Shown here piece by piece: positions 1 through 9,608 of a stretch of 49,651 bases of DNA. The stretch is taken from contig CAVRNW010000034.1 in the NCBI GenBank assembly GCA_963722665.1, positions 1 to 49,651 of the forward strand, read 5' to 3'. The notes beneath the pieces are model-generated. The model was given only the letters and a program-made list of their open reading frames with translations, did no database searches and was not told where the DNA came from. Made by a program: the position numbers and the translations under genes. How positions within the stretch are numbered: position 1 is the first letter of the stretch; every line of letters begins with the position of its first letter. This stretch comes from Site-B1 sp963722665. Its GTDB lineage: Bacteria > Bacteroidota > Bacteroidia > Flavobacteriales > Flavobacteriaceae.

Positions 1-428
1 AATGCCACATTGTCTAAAAAAATCCCCATTCCCGAGAACTTCCACTTATTTTTCCTGTTCACCCACGTACGGCAAAAATTTTGGAGAATATGGGTATAAA
101 CCATCCGCGCTTGCACATGATAGAACCCTTAGGGTATTTGGAATTTAATTATTTAGTGGAAAGAGCAAAAGCAGTTATGACCGATTCCGGGGGGATTACG
201 GAGGAAACTACGGTAATGGGAGTTCCATGTATGACCTTGCGCGACAACACCGAGCGTCCGGAGACGATAAGCCTTGGAACCAATGAGCTTATAGGTACCG
301 ATCCTAAAGCCATTGCACCTGCCATGAAAAAATTGTTCTCCGGGAATTGGAAAACCGGTAGTATTCCCCAATTGTGGGATGGTAAAACGGCAGAACGTAT
401 TGTTGATATTATATTAGATCAACAATAG
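1..428 (+). pseudogene. wecB: UDP-N-acetylglucosamine 2-epimerase (WecB-like), C-terminal part, frameshifted
   Basis: This is the 3' end of a gene that begins before the window. The enzyme family interconverts UDP-GlcNAc and UDP-ManNAc in the cytoplasm for surface polysaccharides. Frame 1 reads NATLSKKIPIPENF, and the family continuation FPVHPRTAK then follows in frame 3, so one base appears to be missing near positions 39-42. The typical WecB C-terminus follows: DSGGITEE (UDP-binding loop), VPCMTLRDNTERPET, and a C-terminal helix ending IILDQQ. Frame 3 is open from about 18 to 428, so only the junction is damaged. It lies 113 bases upstream of the glycosidase gene and fits an exopolysaccharide cluster. 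The family assignment is firm. Whether the gene is truly dead or the break is a sequence error is open. Confidence 0.8.
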
Positions 429-541
429 TATGATGTAGCAGGCGTTCATGATTTTATTTGGAATCTTCTCATTTTATTCTTAGTTTAAATCATAATTAGT
501 ATAATTTAATAAATTCCTATATTGGCTCAATACAGCTTAAT

Positions 542-1892
542 ATGAAATATTCATATCTTCCCAGACTTATATTCGACTTATTATTATTTACCACGTTCAT
601 CTTGTTTTTTACATTTTATCCTTCGGGGCTTGATAAGAATTACAATGAAGCAGGAAGCGTCCACATTAAGAATGAAGGGGGCTCATTTCAATTATACAGG
701 AACGGGCAACCTTTTTATATTAAGGGAGCAGCCGGAATTTCTCATTTCGAAGAATTAGCCAATACCGGAGGCAACACAATTCGTGTTTATGATACTTTAG
801 ATCTGGCCGAGGTACTGGACGAAGCTGATAAAAATGGCCTGGCTGTTATCGTAGATATCCCATTACCACAATATAACGAACAATTTCCGGCTTACAACGA
901 TAAAAAAAAGAATGATGAACGTAAGGCCAAAGTTAAAAAGTTAGTTCAAAGATTTCGGGATCACCCGGCATTACTTATATGGAACTTAGGTAATGAATTG
1001 CATTATCCCCTTAGGTTAGTCCCGAATAACTTTATTGATACTTTTAATGCGTTAATTGAAATAATCCATACCGAGGATCCAAATCATTTGGTCAGCACAA
1101 CGGTGTGCGGCAGTATCAAGAAGGACAAATATTCGCAATAATACTACATTCACCTAAATTGGATTTAATAGGGTATAATATTTTTGGGAAAATTAAAAAT
1201 ATTCGATCCCATGTATTTCATAATTCTGTTTTGTCCGGATCATTCCCCTATTATATAAGTGAATGGGGCATAGATGGACATTGGGAGACTGCAACCACTA
1301 AATGGGGGGCAAGTATAGAACCGACAAGCACCAAAAAAAATGAGCAACTTAGGGATAGATATGTTAACTATATTCTTAAAGCAGGGGATAAATTGTCTGG
1401 GATCTTTGGTTTTTTACTGGGGGCAAAAACACGAATGTACCTATACGTGGTTCAATCTGTTTGCGGAAAATGGTAAAAAAACGGAAATGGTCGCTACCTT
1501 GAATGATTTGTGGCATGGACGGATGACAGAGAATCATGACATTGGCCTGGAATATATGCTGGTAGATGGCCTGGGCGCACCGAGCAGTATAATTTTATCC
1601 CCTAACACAGTAACAAAAGCCGAACTAAAATTAAAGAAAATACATGATGACAGTCTTAAGAATTAGTTGGGAACTATATCCGGACCATTGTAATTTAGAA
1701 GGTATAAGTAAGGAAATAAAAGAACCGAAAAAAATCACAAATGCAATAGTCTCTAAAAATGGCCTAACAGCAATATTTGAAACACCAAAGGAAGAAGGCC
1801 CCTATCGCATATATGCATATTTAGAAGATCAAGATGGCTATGTTGCAACCTGCAATACGCCATTCTATGTTTTAGGCGCATCAGATGAATGA
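542..1892 (+). pseudogene. Membrane-anchored clan-A (GH2-like TIM barrel) glycoside hydrolase, three frame breaks
   Basis: Restored, this is a protein of about 450 residues with an N-terminal membrane anchor (residues 9-26) and a TIM-barrel glycosidase domain facing the periplasm. The GH-A clan signatures are visible: WNLGNE with the likely acid/base Glu near residue 152 (codon 995-997), and YISEWG with the likely nucleophile Glu (codon 1261-1263). The reading frame is broken three times: one A missing near 1125-1130, one extra T in the run 1410-1415, and one extra base near 1657-1662. Across each junction the protein continues sensibly in another frame. The last codons overlap the start of the next gene by eight bases, so the two are co-transcribed. 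The barrel resembles the third domain of that next protein. The exact GH family and substrate are not determined; GH2-like is the best guess. Confidence 0.72.
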
Positions 1893-4800
1893 TAAAGCCC
1901 AAATAGTGCCACCAACAAAAAAAGAATTATTGACTATTCGCTTCATGATTCTAATGGGTTGTTTTTCTGTTCTTAACTTCGTGTATTGGTTCTTACAACC
2001 GGGGTTCAGATTGTATCCACTGCTTTATTGGTTATTATGCTTCACGCTGTTTTATGGAATCCTCAGAATCCTGTATATATGGTATTATTATTGGAATATT
2101 TCAATTCCAAAAATACCCGCTGTAAAAGAAACATTCACGGTGGATATCTTAACTACCTTCTTCCCCGGGGAGCCTTACGAGATGATCATTGGCACCCTCA
2201 ATGCCATACAAAATATCAGCTATCCTCATACTACTTATCTTTGTGATGAGGCAAATGATCCCTATCTTAAGAAAGTATGTAAAAAGCTTGGGGTAATTCA
2301 TGTGACAAGGGATAACCGAATAGATGCGAAAGCCGGGAATATCAATAATGCCTTACAAATGGCCACCGGGGAAATATGTGTGGTTCTTGACCCGGATCAC
2401 ATTCCCGATACTAACTTTTTGGACCCCATTATTCCATTTTTTAGTGATCCAAAAATTGGTTTTGTTCAAATTGTACAATCCTATTATAACATAAATGACA
2501 CCGTGGTAGCCAGGGGTGCTGCGGAACAGACCTACCAATTTTACGGTCCGATGATGATGACAATGAATTCGTATGGTACCGTAAATGCTATTGGTGCCAA
2601 TTGTACTTTCAGAAGGGCTGCCCTGGATAGTATTGGCGGGCATGCTGCAGGCCTGACTGAGGACATGCATACCGCAATGCTTCTTCATGCAAAGGGGTGG
2701 ACTTCTGTATATGTTCCCCGGATTTTAGCGAAAGGGCTTGCACCATCGAGCCTTACGGCCTTTTATAAACAACAGCTGAAATGGGCGAGAGGTACTTTTG
2801 ATCTTCTTTTCTACGTTTATCCTAAGCTTTTTACAAAATTTACAATACGTCAGAAGATTCACTACGGTCTGCTTCCCCTTCATTATTTGGTAGGTGTTGC
2901 TTATCTTATAAACTTTTTGATCCCTATACTCTCACTTTTTTTATTCAAAATGCCATGGAGTGGCAATATCCTCTATTTTGGAATTATCATTCTTCCAATG
3001 GTGATGAGTACCTTTCTAATAAGGGCCTATATTCAGAAATGGGTAATTGAAAAAAATGAAAGAGGTTTTCATATTGTAGGTGGTCTATTACAAATAACGG
3101 CCTGGTGGGTTTATTTCCTGGGCTTTGTGTTTACAATATTCAGAAAAAAAATCCCTTATATCCCAACCCCGAAAGAAGGGGGAGAATATTCCAATTATAA
3201 AATAATAATCCCCAATTTAATAGTTGCCGGCCTTTCAATTAGTGCTGTTATTTATGGGCTTAATAAAGACTTAACCCCTTTTTCTATAATTATGGCCGGG
3301 TTTGCCCTCTTGAATACGGGCTTTATGATATTCAGCATTTACCTGGTCAATCAAAGTACCAATAGAAATCGAATACTAAGGAAGGGTTTAAATAAAGAAA
3401 TAGTAGCCAATTTGGTAAGCTTAAAGGGCTATTATCGTAAATTTAGAAACTATCTTTTCCATCTTATAAGACCTGTTGCATTAACGCTTTTAAGCAGTTT
3501 TTTGATTCTTTCGATATTTGCCCAAATTGAATTTACAAAAAGTCAATGGGAAGACATAAAAAGCATGAAAAAACCAATTATGTCAGCACGTTATCTGGGC
3601 ATTTTTTATCCGCAAACAGATAATGGCTTATCTGATAATAAGCAGATCTCTGAATTGGAGAAAAAAGAGAATTTAAAATTTGATATCATATCATTTTATA
3701 TTCCATGGGGTGATAAGGATAGTATAATTTCAAGTTCGGAATTAATCTCAGGGATCTATGATAAGAATGCTATACCCATGATTAGCTGGGAACCCTGGGC
3801 CTCTAATTTTAAACTTAATGATAGTTTACCGGCATTGAAAAATGAAAAAAACATTTTAAAATATATAAAAAACGGTCATTTTAATAGTTACGTCAAAAGG
3901 TTTGCAACATACTTGAAATCATTTAACAAACCGGTTTTTCTTCGATTTGCCCACGAATTTGATAATCCTTTTTACCCCTGGTCCCAAACCGGAGGGAACA
4001 CAGCAGATGACTTTAAAGAGACCTGGATACATATTTACAAAATATTTCAAGAGTGCAGTGCGGATAATGTGTTCTGGGTATGGAATCCCTGGACCTCAGA
4101 AAATATGAAACACTATTTTCCAGGCGATGAGTATGTTGATTGGATTGGCATTACAGGTTTAAATTATGGAGTATATAACGAAGATAAGCAATGGCATTCC
4201 TTTCAGAGTTTATATTCTCCCTTTCATGAAGAAATAAAAAAATTCACAGACAAACCGGTCATGATTTCCGAATTCGGATCCCTGAAACAAGAAGGTGATC
4301 AAACTCTTTGGATAGAAAATGGATTAAAATCAATTAATGAGGAATTCATGGAAATCAAGGCTATTGTATTATTCAATAGCAGCGTGGACAAAAATATTCC
4401 TAAGAATGTTAATTCCAATTTAGAAAAGTTAGATTGGACTGTAGATTCTTTTACGCCTTTTCAATTTAATTTTGCGCACGATCTGCCTGAGTATATATTT
4501 AAGGATTCTATTTGTTTAAATAAAATAAAATTAAAACAAACCAGAATACAATTACCAAAAAAGACCATTACAGGTGTAGCCTATAAAAAAGGTCAAAATT
4601 GGATTGCGAATAACTATGTCCTAAGCAGGGATGTTCTGATAGAGGATTTTGATCTAATGAAAAAAACCGGACTCAATACCATTAAATACAATGGCTTAAG
4701 TATCTACGATTCCAATGTTCTAAACATATCGCGAGAAACCGGCATTTCAGTGATTTTTAGTTTTTGGGTACCAAACACTATTGATTTTGTTGTTGACCAT

Positions 4801-5704
4801 AAGGCAAAACTTATGTTGAGCAAGAATATTCTTGAAAAGGTTAAAAAAATAAAAAAGGAAGAACATATACTATCATGGAATATAGGCAATGACATTGGGT
4901 TATATTTAAATAAATACATTTAATGAACCTGTTTTATCCTATCAAAGAAAAGCATATTTGGAATGGCTAAGGGAATTAATACTGGACATCAGGAAAATTG
5001 ACTCAAGTCGTCCTGTTATGATCGATTTACAGCTTAATAATAAAACTTTGGATAGAATAGAATATATGCAGGATATAGGAATTGCCACCGATTTTTATGG
5101 CTTTCTTGTTACTGATATCAACATGCTAAATTCATTTTTAAGTGATCCCCGAAGTGATAAAATTCCTTATATGATAAATGAAATTGATAGTGAGTCATAT
5201 CTCGAATGTAAGGCTGAACTTGAAAACAAAGCTGTTGTTTTAAGAAACTGGCAGGATCAGTGGGAAAATAACAGGGTTAGCTTTGATGGCTTACTTGATT
5301 TTAAAGGGCGGAAAAAAGTCAGTTTTGACGAATTCATTTATAGGGATTCCACAAATATTGCCATTGAACAGGCTGAAACGATCAGAATTCTTGTTCCTTC
5401 CATTTTGCTCTATCCTAATAAAACTGCTATTTATCATGCACTAATGCTACAGGATAATAAATGGGTATATCCGGATTCTTCAAAATATAATGAAGCATTC
5501 GAATGGATCTTAGTAAAAAAAGACCTTGATGGCAATGAATTGGCTTTAAAAGAACTGGGTAAGGGCACTTCTATAAGAATTACAGTTCCTGAAGACTATA
5601 CTAAATATGAACTTATGCTGATCCATAGCAAGAACAATATGGTCAATTCAGTAAGAACTCAATTGAATACGAGATTATTTAATATACTTAAGGATACTAA
5701 GTAA
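1885..5704 (+). pseudogene. GT2 polysaccharide synthase fused to GH26-like and second glycosidase-like domains, one frame break
   Basis: Restored, this is a polypeptide of about 1270 residues. Residues 1-460 form a BcsA-like processive family 2 glycosyltransferase: two N-terminal membrane segments, DPD (169-171) as the sugar-nucleotide/metal motif, TED (258-260), QQLKW (296-300) in the place of QxxRW, then several membrane segments. More membrane helices follow (to about 550). Next is a GH26-like barrel (about 570-870) with RFAHEF (acid/base Glu 691) and MISEFG (nucleophile Glu 796). The third domain (about 890-1270) resembles the glycosidase encoded just upstream, but its WNIGND has Asp 1003 where the acid/base Glu is expected. 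The frame breaks at 4909-4921 (one extra base); frame 2 then continues FNEPVLSYQRKAYLEWLRE to 5704. It probably makes a beta-linked glycan in the inner membrane and trims it in the periplasm. Product and linkage are unknown. Confidence 0.75.
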
Positions 5705-5729
5705 ATAAACAATCTATAACCTGATAGAT

Positions 5730-5768
5730 GGCATAGACTGGCTGGCAGTCTCATTGGGTACTGTTATC
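5730..5768 (+). other. Hairpin between the synthase and wzc-like genes
   Basis: AGACT and AGTCT pair around GGCTGGC inside a weaker outer TGATA/TATCA pairing. It has no U-run, so a simple intrinsic terminator is not clear. It may be a processing or partial termination site between the synthase gene and the following gene. Confidence 0.3.
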
Positions 5769-5817
5769 AATCGTGAAAAACTTCATCGAAAAAAATTGTA
5801 AATTAAACGGGTAAATA

Positions 5818-5847
5818 TTGTTATAATCAGACAATAATTTACCTTTA
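5818..5847 (+). promoter_or_regulatory. Candidate Bacteroidota-type promoter for the wzc-like gene
   Basis: TTG at 5818-5820 is followed after 19 bases by TACCTTTA (5840-5847), one mismatch from the TAnnTTTG -7 element. The start codon is 24 bases further on, giving a short leader. This suggests the wzc-like gene can be transcribed apart from the synthase gene. It rests on the consensus match only. Confidence 0.4.
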
Positions 5848-5870
5848 TAACCATATAATAAATAAGAGAT

Positions 5871-8238
5871 ATGCAAGACGATAATAAATACAAGACCATC
5901 TATATTGATGACAGCGATCAGGAGGATGACGAGATCAATATCCGTGAAGTTCTCGAAAAATACGGTCGCCATTATAAATGGTTCTTGCTGGGGGTCATGA
6001 TAGCCTTGTCGCTGGCCTATGTACACCTGCGTTATTCTACCTATCATTATGAAGTGTCTTCCACCATCTTAATTGACGATACAGAAAAGGGAGGGAGATT
6101 AAACTCCGAACTCTCGGCTTTTAAAGACCTGGGCTTAACTACCGATTCAAAAATATCACTGGATACTGAAATTGGCATCTTAAAATCACGTACCCTCATG
6201 GAGCGGGTGATCAAGGAACTGGGCTTGCAGGTAAGTTATTATAAAAAAGGCCGCATTGGTATCAATGAGATTTATCAGAACAATGTGCCATTCAATATAA
6301 ATTTATTTATGAATGATTCCATCCTCCACAAGTTGGACACTATTTTTTCGATAACCGCAAGATCTGCCAACCAGTTTGTCTTGGCTGATGGAAATGGTGA
6401 TGAGGTGAAGAAAGTCAATTTTGGTGAAACCATTAAATGTAAATTTGGCGAGCTTGTGGTTACCCCAAAGGCTATCAAAAATGTGAAAATAGACCAGGAG
6501 ATCATGGTGAAAATAAGACCCCTGAATGCGGTGGTTAGTGGCTATAAGAATAGTATCACTATTGCCCCCGCAGGTAAAGAATCAAACCTGTTGATACTCA
6601 CCATGTGGGATCCTGTAAAAAATAAAGCACAAGACATTCTTGATAATTTAGTAAGCATTTATATCCAAGATGCCGTTGAAGATAAGAGACAGATTGCCAA
6701 GAGCACAGATGATTTTATCAACAGCCGGATCGACAATATTTCTTCAGAACTGACCAGTCTTGATCTGGGGGTACAAACCTATAAATCCCAAAATAGGTTA
6801 TCAGATATGGCTTCTGAAGCGGGCATCGCAATGGAGTCAAATGTAGAATTGAATAATAAGATCGGTGACCTTACTTCGCAGATCAAATTAATAGATTATG
6901 TGATCGATTATATGAAAACCAACAATGACCTGATACCTGCCAGTTTAGGCCTGTTGAATGAAACCACCAGCCAGAACACCTTAAATTATAACCGTTTGGT
7001 TTTGGAGCGTAACAGGCTGCTAAAAGGAGCCAATGAAGATAACCCTATTTTAATCAATTTAAATGATCAGATCTTACGCTTAAGGCAAAGCATAGATCAA
7101 AGCCTGCGTAACTCGCGTTCGTCACTGGCCATTTCATTGGAAGAGACTAGAATGCAGGAAAGGAGGTTGTCCTCCCAAATATATTCAGCCCCTAGAAAAG
7201 AAAGAGAGATCACGGATATAAAGCGACAGCAACAGATCATTGAAACCTTGTATTTGTATTTGCTGCAAAAAAAGGAGGAAAGTTCTATTTCACTGTCCGT
7301 AATTACGCCCAATGCCAAGGTCATTGACAGGGCTTACGGGAGCAGTATACCGGTGTCTCCCAATAAAAATATCGTGTATATCGTGGCGTTCTTACTGGGT
7401 CTCGTTGTACCATTCATTATTATTTATATCCGCATGTCACTTGACAATAAGATACATACCCTCGAGGATATAGAAACGATGATAAAAGCACCTGTTTTGG
7501 GCGATATCCCTACCACCAGGTCCAAAAATAAGGTCATTATTTCTGAGCAGGACAGAAGCAATGTGGCAGAATCATTCCGCCTGTTAAGAACCAATGTTAA
7601 TTTTATGTTGCCCGGAAACGCCAAAGAAGCCAAAACGATTTTTATTACTTCTACCATAGGCAATGAAGGCAAAACATTTATTGCTATCAATTTGGCATCG
7701 GCCCTGGCCTTGCTGAACAAAAAAGTATTGCTGATAGGGGCTGATATCAGAAAGCCAAAAATGGATGCCTATTTGAACATAAAACAGAGAAAAAGGCCTG
7801 ACCCATTTTTTAATAGATAAGAGTTTGAAGCTAAAAGATTTAATTGTGCATCATGATAAAACGAATTTGGATATCCTCCAAACGGGTATTATTCCGCCAA
7901 ACCCGTCAGAATTATTGACCAATGGCCGTTTTGATGAAGTAATTGCCTATGGAAGAGCCAACTACGACTTTGTGGTGGTTGATACACCTCCCGTAAATGT
8001 TGTTACGGATACGCTGCTGATGGGCCATCATGCCGACCTGTTCGTGTATGTGGTCAGAGCCAATTTTCTTGACAAGCGATTGTTAAAGATCCCAAAGATG
8101 ATGTATGAGAAAAAGCGCCTGCCCAATATGGCCATCCTGATCAATGATACCAGATAATAAGAAGAGAGGCTACTATGCTATGGCTATGGCGAATCGTAGA
8201 CCAAAAGATCATGGTGGAAAGGGTTATGGCATGTTTAA
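5871..8238 (+). pseudogene. wzc: Wzc-type polysaccharide co-polymerase / tyrosine autokinase, frameshifted with degraded tail
   Basis: The protein spans the inner membrane and controls chain length and export of exopolysaccharide, with a cytoplasmic BY-kinase domain. It shows a Wzz domain after the first membrane segment (about residues 36-54), coiled-coil/GNVR regions, a second membrane segment (about 505-525), Walker A GNEGKT, Walker A' LLIGADIRKPK and, in the second piece, Walker B VVVDTPP. One extra A in the run 7790-7794 shifts the frame; the expected GLTHFLIDKSLKLKDL continues in frame 1. The Tyr-rich tail also looks damaged: stops at 8155-8160, a restored reading KKRGYYGYGYGES that needs two small indels, then TAG at 8197-8199 in front of TKRSWWKGLWHV and TAA at 8236. 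No outer-membrane Wza partner is in the window. The family is clear; functionality is doubtful. Confidence 0.8.
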
Positions 8239-8535
8239 TGAATAAATTTCTTGCCTTGTATTATTAGGTCCCCCAATATTTTAATGGCCAAACTTAAGAA
8301 GAACTGAGTTAATGATACTTTTAAATTGATTTTTATTGCTTAAAATATTTATATTTGAAATAAAAGACTACTCATCAAATAAGTTACCTAAACGCTTACC
8401 GAGTTAATTATTCAAAATATAGTGTATTGATAACATTTTGCCACTTTTTTATAAGCCCTGCTTAAGTTGAGGATTAAACCAATTGTTAATTAAAACGAAA
8501 GTCAGCATTTCAAATATTTTATTTTATCCTTGCTT

Positions 8536-8600
8536 CCATGTGAAAATGTAAAGTCCAGACTGGTCACAGCGGTTTTGTGGTTAATCTCAAGATTCTAAAA
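8536..8600 (+). repeat. Hairpin repeat copy 1
   Basis: This shares 23 identical bases at its start and a near-identical 3' part (GGTTTTGTG..TT.ATCTCAAGATTC) with the copy at 8653-8718. The central part, CCAGACTGGTCACAGCGG, is a poorer hairpin than in copy 2. A TATCCTTG box lies just upstream. Confidence 0.7.
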
Positions 8601-8652
8601 GTTATTGGATTTTTTATTTATAATCCGACAGGATTGAATATCCTTTGCCTTC

Positions 8653-8718
8653 CCATGTGAAAATGTAAAGTCCAGCTGTTCCACAGCTGGTTTTGTGTTT
8701 TATCTCAAGATTCTAAAA
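8653..8718 (+). repeat. Hairpin repeat copy 2
   Basis: This is a second copy 117 bases after the first. It has a good stem, CCAGCTGT / ACAGCTGG (about 8672-8690), followed by TTTTGTGTTTTAT, which looks like an intrinsic terminator on the + strand. TATCCTTTG lies just before it. Confidence 0.7.
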
Positions 8719-8740
8719 CCCATGGTTTTCCATCTTTCCA

Positions 8741-8778
8741 TAAAACACAAAATCCATCACTTTCGTGATGGACTTTAC
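8741..8778 (-). terminator. Intrinsic terminator of tRNA-Arg; inverted member of the hairpin repeat family
   Basis: On the minus strand an 8-bp stem TCCATCAC/GTGATGGA (8753-8772) with a GAAA tetraloop is followed by TTTTGTGTTTTA. It begins nine bases after the tRNA-Arg 3' end. The arms outside the stem match those of the + strand repeat at 8653-8718 in reverse complement, while the stem sequence differs but still pairs. Confidence 0.75.
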
Positions 8779-8786
8779 GCTTTAAG

Positions 8787-8860
<74 letters not shown>

Positions 8861-8875
8861 GGACTGAGAGTTAAG

Positions 8876-8897
8876 AAAATGTCTGGCAGACATTTTT
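8876..8897. terminator. Bidirectional hairpin upstream of tRNA-Arg
   Basis: A perfect 9-bp stem AAAATGTCT/AGACATTTT with a 3-base loop has T-runs on both strands. It lies between tRNA-Pro and tRNA-Arg and could terminate minus-strand transcription from tRNA-Pro, although it is about 180 bases downstream of it. Confidence 0.5.
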
Positions 8898-8947
8898 AGC
8901 GAAAGGGCCAGCTTGCGGGTTGGCTCCTATTCACTTAACTCTATTAA

Positions 8948-8976
8948 AGGATTATCTCGCTTCGCTCGATGATCCT
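8948..8976. repeat. Hairpin with CGCTTCGCTC loop
   Basis: A 9-bp stem, AGGATTATC/GATGATCCT with one G-U pair, encloses TCGCTTCGCTC. It lies in the tRNA spacer and has no evident coding role. It may be a short dispersed repeat. Confidence 0.45.
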
Positions 8977-9078
8977 GAATTGTACTGTTGCAAATTAAAG
9001 CAAGGCTTTAATTTTAAATAAATTCAATTATTTTCTTAAGAAAGCGAGCTTTCTACGAGAACTCCTTGATTTTATTTG

Positions 9079-9153
9079 TCGGGGTGGCAGGATTCGAACC
9101 TGCGACCTCCGCGTCCCAAACGCGGCGCGATAACCGGGCTACGCTACACCCCG
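9079..9153 (-). tRNA. tRNA-Pro (anticodon TGG)
   Basis: A cloverleaf on the minus strand: acceptor CGGGGTG/CACCCCG, anticodon stem CCGCG/CGCGG with loop TTTGGGA (anticodon TGG), T-arm GCAGG TTCGAAT CCTGC, discriminator A. CCA is not encoded. Confidence 0.95.
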
Positions 9154-9247
9154 AAAACAGTTTACAACTGTAATATTTCAATAAACAAACTCCAAATTTC
9201 AATAAAGTAAAACTTTATGAAATTTTTCCTGTAAACCTTAAGCACTT

Positions 9248-9274
9248 CTATTTGATTGCGGAGAGACTGGGATT
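9248..9274 (-). repeat. Duplicate of the tRNA-Ser 3' end (att-like scar)
   Basis: These 27 bases are identical to 9408-9434, which cover the acceptor and T-arm end of tRNA-Ser plus 11 flanking bases. The copy lies 160 bases from the gene, and weaker similarity extends about 25-45 bases further on the far side. Only the 3' end is copied, so this is not a second tRNA gene. Confidence 0.75.
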
Positions 9275-9418
9275 AACTGCGTTGATCCCAAATACTGCAT
9301 CCTGCAAATAGACCTGTAAAACACCGCTGGTGTTTTAAAAGCTTTATTCTCTAAATTCATGCTAAAACAAGCTTTGCAAGAATTCCTCAAATAAATCTTA
9401 AACAGTCCTATTTGATTG

Positions 9419-9502
9419 CGGAGAGACTGGGATTCGAACCCAGGCAACACTTACGCGTTGACAGATTAGCAATCTGCTCCATTACCACTCTGGCACCTCT
9501 CC
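9419..9502 (-). tRNA. tRNA-Ser (anticodon GCT)
   Basis: A class II tRNA of 84 bases on the minus strand: acceptor GGAGAGG/TCTCTCC, anticodon loop TGCTAAT (anticodon GCT), a long variable arm (CAACGCGTAAGTGTTG) as expected for serine, T-arm CTGGG TTCGAAT CCCAG, discriminator G. Its 3' end is duplicated at 9248-9274. Confidence 0.95.
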
Positions 9503-9546
9503 TTTTTTATTTTTAAGAACGGACATTAATAATTTTAATGCGGATG

Positions 9547-9578
9547 CAAATGTAACTTTTCATCTTAAAGAACGCAAA
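9547..9578 (-). promoter_or_regulatory. Promoter of tRNA-Ser (TTTG-N20-TACATTTG)
   Basis: On the minus strand TTTG (9575-9578) is followed after exactly 20 bases by TACATTTG (9547-9554), a perfect match to the Bacteroidota -33/-7 consensus. tRNA-Ser starts 45 bases downstream. It may also drive tRNA-Pro and tRNA-Arg. Confidence 0.7.
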
Positions 9579-9608
9579 CTATTTTTTCAGTTTTTTACGC
9601 TATTATTT

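Larger units (their letters stand above)
8239..8786. other. Non-coding stretch with tandem hairpin repeats
   Basis: This is 548 bases without a supportable gene. The first 280 are plain AT-rich sequence in which I see nothing. From about 8536 it holds two direct copies of a 65-base hairpin repeat and an inverted, partly matching copy that serves as the tRNA-Arg terminator; each is listed separately. Confidence 0.7.

Noticed and set aside
2353..2688. Antisense frame of 111 codons in the GT2 domain
   Set aside because: The opposite strand encodes the DxD and TED motifs; the antisense product has no recognisable features.
8536..8718. CRISPR-like tandem repeat
   Set aside because: Only two imperfect 65-base copies 117 bases apart, with hairpins and no spacer pattern or cas genes.
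9248..9274. Second tRNA-Ser gene
   Set aside because: Only the 3' acceptor/T-arm part is present; no anticodon or D arm follows.
9238..9450. Minus-strand frame of 70 codons across the tRNA-Ser region
   Set aside because: It runs through the tRNA-Ser 3' end and its duplicate copy; it has no family resemblance.
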